64,000 bases of DNA from Pyruvatibacter sp. (GTDB lineage: Bacteria; Pseudomonadota; Alphaproteobacteria; CGMCC-115125), in the NCBI RefSeq assembly GCF_040219635.1, contig NZ_JAVJSC010000003.1, positions 940,501 through 1,004,500 on the forward strand, given 5' to 3'. A model generated the notes under the pieces. The model was not told where the DNA came from and made no database searches. It saw nothing but the letters and a program-made list of their open reading frames with translations. Each line of letters starts with the position of its first letter. Position 1 is the stretch's first letter. The translations under genes and the position numbers were made by a program. Of this stretch, positions 34,023 through 42,633 are shown piece by piece.

Positions 34023-34948
34023 TGAGCGCCCGCAAGCATTTTGTTGATCTCAGCGCCATCGCCAATGCTGATCTGCGCGACATGCTTGATCGTGCGCGTG
34101 CCATGAAAAAAGCACGTGCCGGCTGGCCTCGCGGCAAGCCGGATGCTGACAAGCCGTTGGCAGGCCACCTGCTGGCGCTCATCTTCGAGCAGCCTTCCAC
34201 GCGCACCCGCGTGTCGTTTGATGTCGGTATGAAGCAGTTGGGTGGCGAAAGCATTTTTCTCAATGGCAGCGACATGCAGATTGGCCGCGGCGAGACGGTG
34301 GCTGATACCGCCCGCGTGCTGTCGCGTTACGTCGACATCATCATGCTGCGCACGGACGATCATGCCAAACTGCGTGAGCTTGCCGAACACGCCTCTGTGC
34401 CTGTTATCAACGGGTTGTCCGACGTGGGACATCCCTGTCAGGTGATGGCTGATGTGATGACGTTTGAAGAACATCGCGGACCGATAGCAGGCAAGCGCGT
34501 GGCGTGGGTTGGGGATGGCAATAACATGGCGCGCTCATGGATCGAGGCAGCGCCCTGCTTTGATTTTGAACTGTTGCTTGCCTGCCCGCCGGAGCTGGCC
34601 CCACCCGCAAAGTGCATTGAAGCCGCCATCGCCCGGGGTGGCCGCGTGCGCCTTACCAACGATGCCCATGAAGCAACGGCTGGCGCGGATGCTGTGGTGA
34701 CAGATACCTGGGTCTCCATGGGCGACGAAGAAACCGAAAGGCGCCACAACCTGCTGGCCCCCTACCGCGTGGACAGCACGCTCATGGCCACCGCTGACAA
34801 GGGCGCTATCTTCATGCATTGCCTGCCTGCCCATCGTGGTGAGGAGGTGACGGCTGACGTTATGGACGGTCCGCAGTCGGTTGTGTTTGATGAAGCCGAA
34901 AACCGCCTCCACGCCCAGAAGGGTATTCTGACCTGGTGCCTCGATTGA
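34019..34948 (+). CDS. argF: Ornithine carbamoyltransferase
   Basis: 309 residues. It converts ornithine and carbamoyl phosphate to citrulline. The carbamoyl-phosphate site FEQPSTRTRVSFDVGM, the second-half motifs GLSDVGHPCQVMADVMTF (HPCQ) and the ornithine loop FMHCLPAHRGEEV are all intact. The ATG at 34019 overlaps the argD stop; another ATG follows immediately at 34022. The 3' end overlaps hslO by 13 bases, so argD-argF-hslO is a tight operon. Confidence 0.95.
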   Translation: MMSARKHFVDLSAIANADLRDMLDRARAMKKARAGWPRGKPDADKPLAGHLLALIFEQPSTRTRVSFDVGMKQLGGESIFLNGSDMQIGRGETVADTARVLSRYVDIIMLRTDDHAKLRELAEHASVPVINGLSDVGHPCQVMADVMTFEEHRGPIAGKRVAWVGDGNNMARSWIEAAPCFDFELLLACPPELAPPAKCIEAAIARGGRVRLTNDAHEATAGADAVVTDTWVSMGDEETERRHNLLAPYRVDSTLMATADKGAIFMHCLPAHRGEEVTADVMDGPQSVVFDEAENRLHAQKGILTWCLD

Positions 34949-35937
34949 CCGCTTTTCCCCAACGTTCTGTTGCCGGTGAGCGCACTGACGACATGGTGCT
35001 GCCGTTTGCCATTGAAGGCATGAGCGTGCGCGGGCGTCTGGCGCGGCTTGGCCCCGCCATCAGCGACATACTCAACCGCCATGACTATCCGTTGCCGGTC
35101 TCGCAGCTTCTGGGTGAATCTTTGATGCTGGCGGCCATGCTGGGGACAGCACTCAAGCTTGAAGGCCGGTTTACCGTGCAAACCTCAAGCGATGGGCCGG
35201 TGGACTTTCTGATCGCCGACATGACCCACGAGGGGGGGCTGCGCGGCTATGCCCACTTTGATGCCCAACGTGTTGCTGCGCTCACCGGATCAACCAAGCC
35301 GACACTGGCAGAGCTTATGGGCAAAGGCAGTATGGCATTGACCGTTGACCAGGGCCCCGGCCGCAACAGCTATCAGGGTGTTGTGCCGCTGGAAGGCGCA
35401 TCCATTGCTGCATGTGGCGAAGACTATTTTCTGCGCTCCGAGCAACTGCCAACGCTGATAAAGCTGGTTGTGGCGCAGAGTCTTGAGCGCAATGCAGATG
35501 GTGCGGCGGATGGTGGCTGGCGCGCCGGGGGCATCATGATCCAGCACATGCCCGCTGACGGCGGCTATGTCCGTGATCTTGATCCCGGTGACGCACCTGC
35601 TGGTTCATCCGGCACGGCTGATGAGGCCGAAGACGAAAACTGGAACCGCGCGCAGGTGCTGATGGCGACGGTCGAAGACCACGAGCTTGTTGACCCGACG
35701 CTGACATCCGAGCAGTTGCTGTACCGGCTCTATCACGAAGACGGGGTGCGTGCTTTTGCGCCGCACGATCTGTCATTCTCGTGCCGCTGCTCGCAGGACT
35801 ACATCGCCGGTGTTCTGAGAAGTTTCGGGCCAACTGAAATGGCGGACATGCGTACGGACGAGGGACGCATCGAGGTACGTTGCGAATTTTGCAGCACCAC
35901 CTATGATTTTGATCCGGCGGAGTTCGCTGAGAAATAG
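34936..35937 (+). CDS. hslO: Redox-regulated chaperone Hsp33
   Basis: 333 residues. The N-terminal substrate-binding fold has GRLARLGPAISDILNRHDYP, LLGESLMLAAMLGTALKLEGRFT and LIADMTHEGGLRGYA. The C-terminal redox switch carries four cysteines, CRCS and CEFC, that bind zinc when reduced. It is a cytosolic holdase activated by oxidation. The GTG start at 34936 lies inside argF; a TTG at 34945 is an alternative. Placement after argF is common in alphaproteobacteria. Confidence 0.93.
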   Translation: MPRLTAFPQRSVAGERTDDMVLPFAIEGMSVRGRLARLGPAISDILNRHDYPLPVSQLLGESLMLAAMLGTALKLEGRFTVQTSSDGPVDFLIADMTHEGGLRGYAHFDAQRVAALTGSTKPTLAELMGKGSMALTVDQGPGRNSYQGVVPLEGASIAACGEDYFLRSEQLPTLIKLVVAQSLERNADGAADGGWRAGGIMIQHMPADGGYVRDLDPGDAPAGSSGTADEAEDENWNRAQVLMATVEDHELVDPTLTSEQLLYRLYHEDGVRAFAPHDLSFSCRCSQDYIAGVLRSFGPTEMADMRTDEGRIEVRCEFCSTTYDFDPAEFAEK

Positions 35938-35974
35938 TCCCCCACGCAAACCACGTGCAAAGGAGTATGCGCCC

Positions 35975-36607
35975 ATGAAAGCCGGCACCAGAGCGCTGCT
36001 CGGGGCATTTCTTTTTGCCGTTACTCTTGCATTTGGTTTGGCGGGGTGCGCGGGTGCTCCGTCGCCGCCATCAGGGCCTGTCACCGCCACCATTACCTAC
36101 AAGCACATGCAGCCCCTTGTTGTGGATGTGGCGCGGGTAGAACTGGTGGAGACCTGGCGGCAACCCGGCACGCTGCCGCATATTGGGCACCGCAACATCA
36201 ATAGTCCGCCTGACATCATTCGTGCCTGGACCCGGGATCGTTTGCGTGCTGAACCTGGCGGTCCCGGCGCACGTGATGGCAGCATTTTGCGCGTTATCCT
36301 GCGTGATGGGGCAGTCACACGGACAAACCTGAAAGTTGCCGAAGGTGTGGGTGGCATCTTTCAGGATGAAACAGATACGCGCATAGAAGCCGTCTGCGCG
36401 GTGGATGTGGAATTGATTGACCCCAAGGTAGGCCGCATCGGCGGCATAAGTGTGCAGGTCAGGGGCGTGCGCAACATTCTTGAGAGCGCCAGTCTCAACG
36501 ATCGGGACGTGATTTATTTTGCACTGATGGAAGAACTTGCAGCATCGCTCGATCAGGCGCTGGAAAATGGTCTGCGCGCAGAGCTTGGTTTTGTCCTCAA
36601 GCGCTGA
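35975..36607 (+). CDS. Outer-membrane lipoprotein, unknown function
   Basis: 210 residues from the ATG at 35975 with AAAGGAG upstream. The signal ends in lipobox LAGC, lipidated C25, followed by AGAPSPPSGP; there is no Asp at +2, so outer-membrane sorting is expected. The mature part is a mixed alpha/beta domain (VDVARVELVETW, DRLRAEP, RVILRDGAVTRTNL, VDVELIDPKVGRIGGISVQVRG). I recognise no defined family. Its end overlaps argE by 11 bases on the opposite strand. Confidence 0.75.
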   Translation: MKAGTRALLGAFLFAVTLAFGLAGCAGAPSPPSGPVTATITYKHMQPLVVDVARVELVETWRQPGTLPHIGHRNINSPPDIIRAWTRDRLRAEPGGPGARDGSILRVILRDGAVTRTNLKVAEGVGGIFQDETDTRIEAVCAVDVELIDPKVGRIGGISVQVRGVRNILESASLNDRDVIYFALMEELAASLDQALENGLRAELGFVLKR

Positions 36608-37766
36608 TGTGATCCACCAGACGACTCAAAAAGGCGTCGCACGCCTCAAGTTGTGATTGCGCCAGCCATTCGTCCGGCTTGTGCGCCTGCAGAATGCTCC
36701 CCGGTCCGCACACCAGTGTGGGGATGCCCACATCCTGAAACAGCCCGGCTTCCGTTGCGTAGGACACCGCCTGCCTTTCGTTGGTGCCTGCAAGCATCAT
36801 CACGGCGGCTTCCAGCGGTGACGCATCGCCTGTGGCCCTGAGGCCGGGTGCCTGCGCCAGCGTGCGGATTGAAACATCCGCACCGGGATGAACGTCCCGC
36901 ATCGGTGGAAGAATGTCGGTCCGTACATACTCCATCAGCCGCGCAGATATTTCGTCTTCGTCCTGGTCCGGCAGTGTGCGGTGCTCAAATGTAAACCAGC
37001 AATGGCGCGGCACGATGTTTGTTGCGGTGCCGCCGGTGATGCGACCTACGGAGAGGCTGGAGTAGGGCGGCGAGAAGCGCCCCGTCGCATCGCCGCGTCG
37101 GCGCATTTCTTCGGCGATCCCATCCAGAAACGAAATCATCTTTGCTGCGGCCACAATGGCATTCACGCCTTTGTCGGTCTGGCTTGAGTGGTATTCAAGG
37201 CCTGTCACCTCAACCCGAAACGAGCGAATGGCCTTATGTGCGTCCACCACCGCCATGTCAGTAGGTTCGCCGACAATCACAAGGTCAGGCCGGGGCAGAT
37301 GCTGCGCCAGATGGTCAATCATCGGGCGTACCCCCAAACACCCGATTTCCTCGTCATAGGAAAACGCAAAATGCACAGGTCGGGTCAGCCGCGCCGCGCT
37401 GAGCCGGGGAAGCTGGGCCAGTGCACAGGCAACAAAGCCTTTCATGTCGCAGGTGCCGCGCCCGTAGTAGCGCCCGTCGCGCTCATCCAGCGTGAACGGG
37501 TCCGTGGTCCAGTCCTGATCGGCCACCGGCACAACATCCGTATGGCCCGACAGCACAATGCCCCCCGGCCCATCGCCGCCGATGGTGCCATATAGGTTGG
37601 CCTTGGTGCCGGTCTCATTGGGCAGCACCTGGTAGCGCATACCGTAGGCGTCCATCAGCCCGGTCACATAGTCAATCAGCGCGAGGTTGCTCAAATGACT
37701 TGTGGTGTCGAAAGCAACCAGCGCGGCTAACAGATCTGCGCTTTTAAGGGGCGGGGTTTCAGCCAT
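36597..37766 (-). CDS. argE: Acetylornithine deacetylase
   Basis: 389 residues from the ATG at 37766. This zinc M20-family amidohydrolase releases ornithine from N-acetylornithine. Metal and catalytic motifs: SGHTDVVP (His, with catalytic Asp two residues on), GRGTCDMKGFVA (bridging Asp), FSYDEEIGCLG (catalytic Glu pair), GEPTDM and the C-terminal GPGSILQAHKPDEW (His). It is encoded near argDF but on the opposite strand. Confidence 0.9.
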   Translation of the reverse strand: MAETPPLKSADLLAALVAFDTTSHLSNLALIDYVTGLMDAYGMRYQVLPNETGTKANLYGTIGGDGPGGIVLSGHTDVVPVADQDWTTDPFTLDERDGRYYGRGTCDMKGFVACALAQLPRLSAARLTRPVHFAFSYDEEIGCLGVRPMIDHLAQHLPRPDLVIVGEPTDMAVVDAHKAIRSFRVEVTGLEYHSSQTDKGVNAIVAAAKMISFLDGIAEEMRRRGDATGRFSPPYSSLSVGRITGGTATNIVPRHCWFTFEHRTLPDQDEDEISARLMEYVRTDILPPMRDVHPGADVSIRTLAQAPGLRATGDASPLEAAVMMLAGTNERQAVSYATEAGLFQDVGIPTLVCGPGSILQAHKPDEWLAQSQLEACDAFLSRLVDHISA

Positions 37767-38006
37767 CAAATGAGTGTCCGTAAGAGTGAAAACCGTTGAA
37801 TATCCGGGATTTTGCGCGTTGTTGCGACGGAATCCCGCAAGCTGGTCGTTTGCTACAGAGCAATCCAGACCGCATAACAGGGTCGTATATCATTTAACGT
37901 GCAACAAAGAACTGTCAGCACCTGTTCAGGCTGCGTAGTGCATTCATTCATTCCCTTCAAACCCAGCAGATGAGACGACCGCCCTTAACGCCCTGAAAGG
38001 CCCTTG

Positions 38007-39332
38007 ATGTTGGATCGCTACGAGGACGAAGAAAAGCCGGGTCGCTTTTTCAACAAAGCGCACACCCCGTTGCTGCCAGGTGAAGAACCTCGGCGTCCGC
38101 TATGGCGCCGATTTCTGCCTGTGTTGATTATCGCCGGTGCCGCTGGCCTTGTCGCAGTGTTGATGTTGACCCGTCCCCAGCTTGTGCCCGAGCCACCCCA
38201 GGAGCGTGTATGGACAGTGCAGGCCGCCAGTGTTGCGTTTGCTGACGTGCAGCCCGAACTGCAGGTGTTCGGTGAAGTCGTGCCCGGTCGCAAGGTGGAG
38301 CTGCGTGCGCTGGTCACCGGCGAAATACTTGAAACCGGCGTAAACTTTCGCGAAGGCGGCATCATCAAGGAAGATGATTTGCTGGTGACGATTGACCCGT
38401 TCGACTATGAAGCCGCCCGTGATGAAGCCAGCGCCCAGCTTGGGGAGGGCAAGGCACGCCTGTCAGAAATCCGCGCCCGCGCCGTGCTTGAGGCGCAGGC
38501 ACTTGAAAGTGCCCGCGATCAACTGGTGATCCGCCAGCGCGACCTCAACCGCGCCGTGCGCCTTGCCAAGGGCGGCAACATTTCCCAGAAAACTGTCGAT
38601 GATCGTCGGCTTGCCGTCTCCCAGCAGGAAGCAGCGGTAGATCAGCGCGAGAGCAATGTTGTCGTTGAGCAATCGCGTGTCGAGCAGCAGCAGGCAACCA
38701 TCCAGCGCCTTGAAGTTGGTCTGCGCCGCGCTGAGCGGGATCTGTCAAACACACGCATCGTGGCACCCTTCACCGGCTTTGTTGGTGGCGTTGCGGCAGA
38801 GCAGGGCCAGCGTGTGACGCTCAACGGCAAGATTGCCGATCTGACCGACGCGGACCGGCTGGAAGTCCGCTTTACCCTGTCAGACGCGCAGTATGGCCGG
38901 ATCATCGCGGCGGAAGGGTCTGTGACCGGGCGTGAGGCCCGCGTCATCTGGCGCGTTGGCAACCGCGCGGTCGAGTATGATGCAGTGATCGAGCGTGTCG
39001 GGGCTGAGATATCGGCCGCCTCAGGTGGCGTTGAAGCTTTTGCAAGGCTGGAGACAACCGGCACTGACACACCCCTGCGGCCTGGTGCCTTCGTTGAAGT
39101 GCGTCTGCCTGACACCCGCTATACGCAGGTGATACCGTTGCCCGAAACAGCGCTCTACGAGCAGGGCACGGTCTATGTCATTGCGGACGGACGTCTGGAG
39201 GCCCGCAACGTTGAGGTTGCCGCCCGCACGCCTGATGGCATTCTGGTCAGCGGCAACCTTGCAGCCGACGAGCGCGTGCTCGTTACACGCTTTGCTGAGG
39301 CTGGCCCCGGTGTGCGGGTTGAGGAGCGCTAG
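38007..39332 (+). CDS. RND efflux periplasmic adaptor subunit (HlyD/MFP family)
   Basis: 441 residues from the ATG at 38007. A cytoplasmic leader and one membrane anchor (about 32-53) precede the lipoyl halves (FGEVVPGRKVELRALVTGEIL and TRIVAPFTGFVGG). An alpha-helical hairpin (about 130-250, Glu/Arg/Gln-rich, e.g. QQEAAVDQRESNVVVEQSRVEQQQA) separates them, and a beta-barrel follows (DRLEVRFTLSD). It should link the inner-membrane pump encoded 5 bases downstream to an outer-membrane channel not present here. Confidence 0.88.
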   Translation: MLDRYEDEEKPGRFFNKAHTPLLPGEEPRRPLWRRFLPVLIIAGAAGLVAVLMLTRPQLVPEPPQERVWTVQAASVAFADVQPELQVFGEVVPGRKVELRALVTGEILETGVNFREGGIIKEDDLLVTIDPFDYEAARDEASAQLGEGKARLSEIRARAVLEAQALESARDQLVIRQRDLNRAVRLAKGGNISQKTVDDRRLAVSQQEAAVDQRESNVVVEQSRVEQQQATIQRLEVGLRRAERDLSNTRIVAPFTGFVGGVAAEQGQRVTLNGKIADLTDADRLEVRFTLSDAQYGRIIAAEGSVTGREARVIWRVGNRAVEYDAVIERVGAEISAASGGVEAFARLETTGTDTPLRPGAFVEVRLPDTRYTQVIPLPETALYEQGTVYVIADGRLEARNVEVAARTPDGILVSGNLAADERVLVTRFAEAGPGVRVEER

Positions 39333-39337
39333 ATCCG

Positions 39338-42300
39338 ATGGCACGCGATCCTCGCAAAAACACGACGCCTGACGCGGATTACCCGTCTCACATTTCGCCC
39401 GAACACCGGCCGCGCGGTATTCTTGGGTTCTTCGTTGTTCATCGCAACGCTGCGAACCTGCTGATGGGGCTTTTGGTTGTCGCGGGTCTGTTTGCTCTTG
39501 CCCGGCTCAATACACAGTTCTTTCCAAACACGGACATTCCCTTCATTTCTGTCACCGTCGCATGGCCGGGTGCCAGTGCGGAAGATGTGGAAGGCAATAT
39601 CGTGGAGGCCATAGAGCCGGAAGTTCGCTTCCTGGATGGCGTCGACAGCGTTGAAAGCTACGCGCGCGAAAGTGTTGCGCAGATTGTCATCGAGTTCTCG
39701 CCCTCTGCTGACATGCAAAAAGCACTGTCCGACATTGAACAGGCAGTGGCATCTGTCACCACGCTTCCGCAAGATAGTGAGCGCCCGGTCATCAGCCGTG
39801 CGATCCTGTATGAATCCGTTGCCGCACTGGCCATCTCAGGTCCGTTCACGGAAGCATCGCTGCGCGCCTATGCGAAAGACATTCGCGATGTGCTGCTGAG
39901 TGCCGGCGTGGACCGGGTGGTGATGCAGGGCGTACGTGACCCTGAGCTGATTGTTGAAGTATCGGAAGCTGATCTGCGTCGTCTTGATTTGTCGGTCGGT
40001 GATGTCGCCAGCCGCATCCGTCAGGTGAGCCAGGACTTGCCGTCGGGCACTCTGGAAGGTGCGCAGGAAAAACAGCTCCGCTCTATCGGGCTTGCGACCG
40101 ACCCGGAGAGCCTGGGCACTATCGAGATCAAGTCGCTGGCGGGCGGCGAAAAAGTACTGCTGCGTGACGTCGCACAGATCCGCGAAGGTTTTGACGAGAC
40201 CCAGCCGACGGGGCTGCGCGCCGGGCAGATGGCAATCAAACTTGATATCCAGCGTGCCACCACGGCGGATACGCTTGAGGTTCAGGACAAGGTTGAAAAG
40301 GCGCTGGCCGGGTTGCGGCCAACGCTGCCGCCGACCCTCAACGTAGAGCTGTTTGACGTGCAGGCTGATCTTGTGGTCGAGCGCGTCATGCTGTTGGTCA
40401 AAAACGGCCTTGGCGGCCTCGCGCTGGTGCTGGTCATCCTGTTTATTTTCCTCAACGCGCGCATTGCGTTTTGGGTATCAGTCGGCATTCCCGTGGCCAT
40501 GATGGCAACGCTCGGCGTGATGGCGGTGACGGACCAGTCCATCAACATGATCTCTTTGTTTGCGCTCATCATGACCATCGGCATCATTGTGGATGACGCG
40601 ATTGTGGTGGGTGAGCACGCCACCACCCTGCGCGAGCGCGGTCATCCGCCGTCTGTGGCGGCCTATCTGGGGGCCAAGCGGATGTTTGGGCCGGTTCTCG
40701 CGGCCATTCTCACAACGGTTGCGGCCTTCGCGCCGATTTTGCTGATCGGCGATGTCATCGGCCAGATGCTCTCGGCCATGCCGTTGGTGGTGATGGCGGT
40801 GATGGTCGCCAGCCTTGTTGAGTGCTTTTTGGTATTGCCCGGCCACATGCGACATGCGCTTGAAGGCGGCATGGAGCAAAGCCGGTTTCATACCTGGTTC
40901 AACGGCCATTTTGCGCGGTTTCGCGACGGTGTGTTCAAGCGCATTGTCACCGCCAGTTTTGATCAGCGCTACACAACGGTTTCGATCGCCCTCGCAGCGC
41001 TTATTCTGTGCATTGGCCTGATGGCATCCGGCAGGGTGGGGTTTCAGTTCTTCCCGTCACCTGAAGGTGAAACCGTCAATGCGTCTGTGGTGTTTGCCCC
41101 TGGCACGCCGCGTGAGGAAACAGCGCGTGCGCTTGGCATTGTTGATGAAGCGCTGCGGCGTGCTGAACAAAACCTCACCGGTGAAGCAGGCTCGCTGGTT
41201 CAGATTTCATATGGCACGGTGGGCCAGACCGGCGGGTCATTCAGCGTTACCAACGGCGATAACCGCGGCAATCTGCAGGTGGAGCTGGTGGCATCGGAGC
41301 GGCGCACGGTGCGGACCCGTGATGTGATTTCTGCGTGGCGCGCTGAACTGCCTCCTATTCCGGGCATGGAAAGCGTCACCATAACCGAACAACAGGGTGG
41401 ACCTCCGGGGCGCGATCTTGATATTCGCCTCACAGGTGGCAGCCCGCGTGAGCTTAAGGCTGCTGCCCTTGAGGTGCGCGATCTGCTCGCGGCTTTTGAA
41501 GGCGTTTCGGATGTGGACGACGACCTTCCATATGGCAAACAGGAACTTATCCTGGGGGTCAGTCCGCGTGGTGCGGCCCTTGGGTTCACAACCGAGAGTG
41601 TGGGCCGTCAGGTGCGCAACGCCTTTGAGGGTGCAATCTCCAAACGGTTTGCCCGCAATGACGAGGAAGTGACGGTTCGTGTTCAGTTGCCGGAGCGCGA
41701 ACAGTCGCGCGCACTGGAAGATTTGTTCCTTCGTACGCCTGCGGGCCTTGAGGTGCCGCTTACGGAAGTTGTGACGATTACGGAACAATCCGGTTTCTCC
41801 CGATTGCGCCGCGAAGATGGTACCCGGTTTGTCTCGATAACCGCGGAAGTTGACACAAATGCCACGCGATCAAACGCCGTGGTGCAAAGTTTGCGTACAA
41901 CCGGACTGCCGGAAATCGCCGCGAAATATAATCTGGACTTCGATTTTGCCGGCCGTGCCGAGGAGCAGGCGGAAGCATTCAATGATCTGGGGCTTGGTGC
42001 GCAGATTGCGCTTGTTTCGATCTACATCATTCTGGCCTGGGTGTTTGCCAGCTATGCCCGGCCTATTGTGGTGATGACCATCATTCCTTTCGGCCTGATC
42101 GGTGCCGTCCTTGGCCATCTGGTCATGGGCTTCGACCTGACGCTGCTGAGTTTCGTCGCGCTGCTTGGCCTGTCCGGTATTCTGGTCAACGACTCGATCA
42201 TTCTCGTGGACCAGATCGATAATCGGCTGGATGACGGTGAAAGCGTGCGCGATGCCGTGATCGGCGGTGTGCAGGATCGTCTGCGCGCTGTGCTGCTGAC

Positions 42301-42577
42301 TTCGCTCACCACTGTGGGTGGTCTTTTGCCGCTGCTGTTTGAAACCAGCCTGCAGGCGCAGTTCCTGCTGCCCATGGCCATTACCCTTGCCTGGGGACTG
42401 GCAACAGCCACGTTCCTCGTGTTGCTGGTGGTGCCCGCCGTGCTCGGCATACAGGAAGACGCCCGCGCCCTGTTTGGACGCAAGCGTTCCTCCCGCACGG
42501 TTGATATTGACCTTGAGGCGTATGAAGCGTTGCCCGACGATGACAAGGTCAGGCGGATACCCCGGCCGGGCGAGTAG
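39338..42577 (+). CDS. RND efflux permease subunit (AcrB-like)
   Basis: 1079 residues with the RND repeat organisation: a membrane helix near 42-62, a large periplasmic loop, helices 2-6 at about 345-500, a second loop and helices 8-12 at about 885-1045. The proton-relay Asp pair is in GIIVDDAIVVGEHATTLRERG. The start FVVHRNAANLLMGLLVVAGLFALARLNTQFFPNTDIPFISV and the segment GLSGILVNDSIILVDQID are typical of AcrB/MexB-like HAE pumps. Substrates unknown. It is cotranscribed with the adaptor, and a GC hairpin overlaps its stop. Confidence 0.92.
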   Translation: MARDPRKNTTPDADYPSHISPEHRPRGILGFFVVHRNAANLLMGLLVVAGLFALARLNTQFFPNTDIPFISVTVAWPGASAEDVEGNIVEAIEPEVRFLDGVDSVESYARESVAQIVIEFSPSADMQKALSDIEQAVASVTTLPQDSERPVISRAILYESVAALAISGPFTEASLRAYAKDIRDVLLSAGVDRVVMQGVRDPELIVEVSEADLRRLDLSVGDVASRIRQVSQDLPSGTLEGAQEKQLRSIGLATDPESLGTIEIKSLAGGEKVLLRDVAQIREGFDETQPTGLRAGQMAIKLDIQRATTADTLEVQDKVEKALAGLRPTLPPTLNVELFDVQADLVVERVMLLVKNGLGGLALVLVILFIFLNARIAFWVSVGIPVAMMATLGVMAVTDQSINMISLFALIMTIGIIVDDAIVVGEHATTLRERGHPPSVAAYLGAKRMFGPVLAAILTTVAAFAPILLIGDVIGQMLSAMPLVVMAVMVASLVECFLVLPGHMRHALEGGMEQSRFHTWFNGHFARFRDGVFKRIVTASFDQRYTTVSIALAALILCIGLMASGRVGFQFFPSPEGETVNASVVFAPGTPREETARALGIVDEALRRAEQNLTGEAGSLVQISYGTVGQTGGSFSVTNGDNRGNLQVELVASERRTVRTRDVISAWRAELPPIPGMESVTITEQQGGPPGRDLDIRLTGGSPRELKAAALEVRDLLAAFEGVSDVDDDLPYGKQELILGVSPRGAALGFTTESVGRQVRNAFEGAISKRFARNDEEVTVRVQLPEREQSRALEDLFLRTPAGLEVPLTEVVTITEQSGFSRLRREDGTRFVSITAEVDTNATRSNAVVQSLRTTGLPEIAAKYNLDFDFAGRAEEQAEAFNDLGLGAQIALVSIYIILAWVFASYARPIVVMTIIPFGLIGAVLGHLVMGFDLTLLSFVALLGLSGILVNDSIILVDQIDNRLDDGESVRDAVIGGVQDRLRAVLLTSLTTVGGLLPLLFETSLQAQFLLPMAITLAWGLATATFLVLLVVPAVLGIQEDARALFGRKRSSRTVDIDLEAYEALPDDDKVRRIPRPGE

Positions 42578-42586
42578 CCCGGCCGG
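42562..42586. repeat. Perfect GC hairpin enclosing the RND stop codon
   Basis: CCGGCCGGGC (42562-42571) and GCCCGGCCGG (42577-42586) form a perfect 10-bp stem. The first two bases of the TAG stop (42575-42577) lie in the 5-base loop. There is no T-tract. A degenerate copy follows at about 42602-42623. Confidence 0.6.
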
Positions 42587-42633
42587 CATAAAGCTGGGGG
42601 GACCGGGCGAATAGCTCGACCGGGTTCCGGTTT

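Noticed and set aside
37911..37928. Second Pho box (CTGTCAG..CTGTTCA) upstream of the RND genes
   Set aside because: The half-sites are spaced 10 bases apart, not 11, and there is no matching -10; no phosphate link for the pump.
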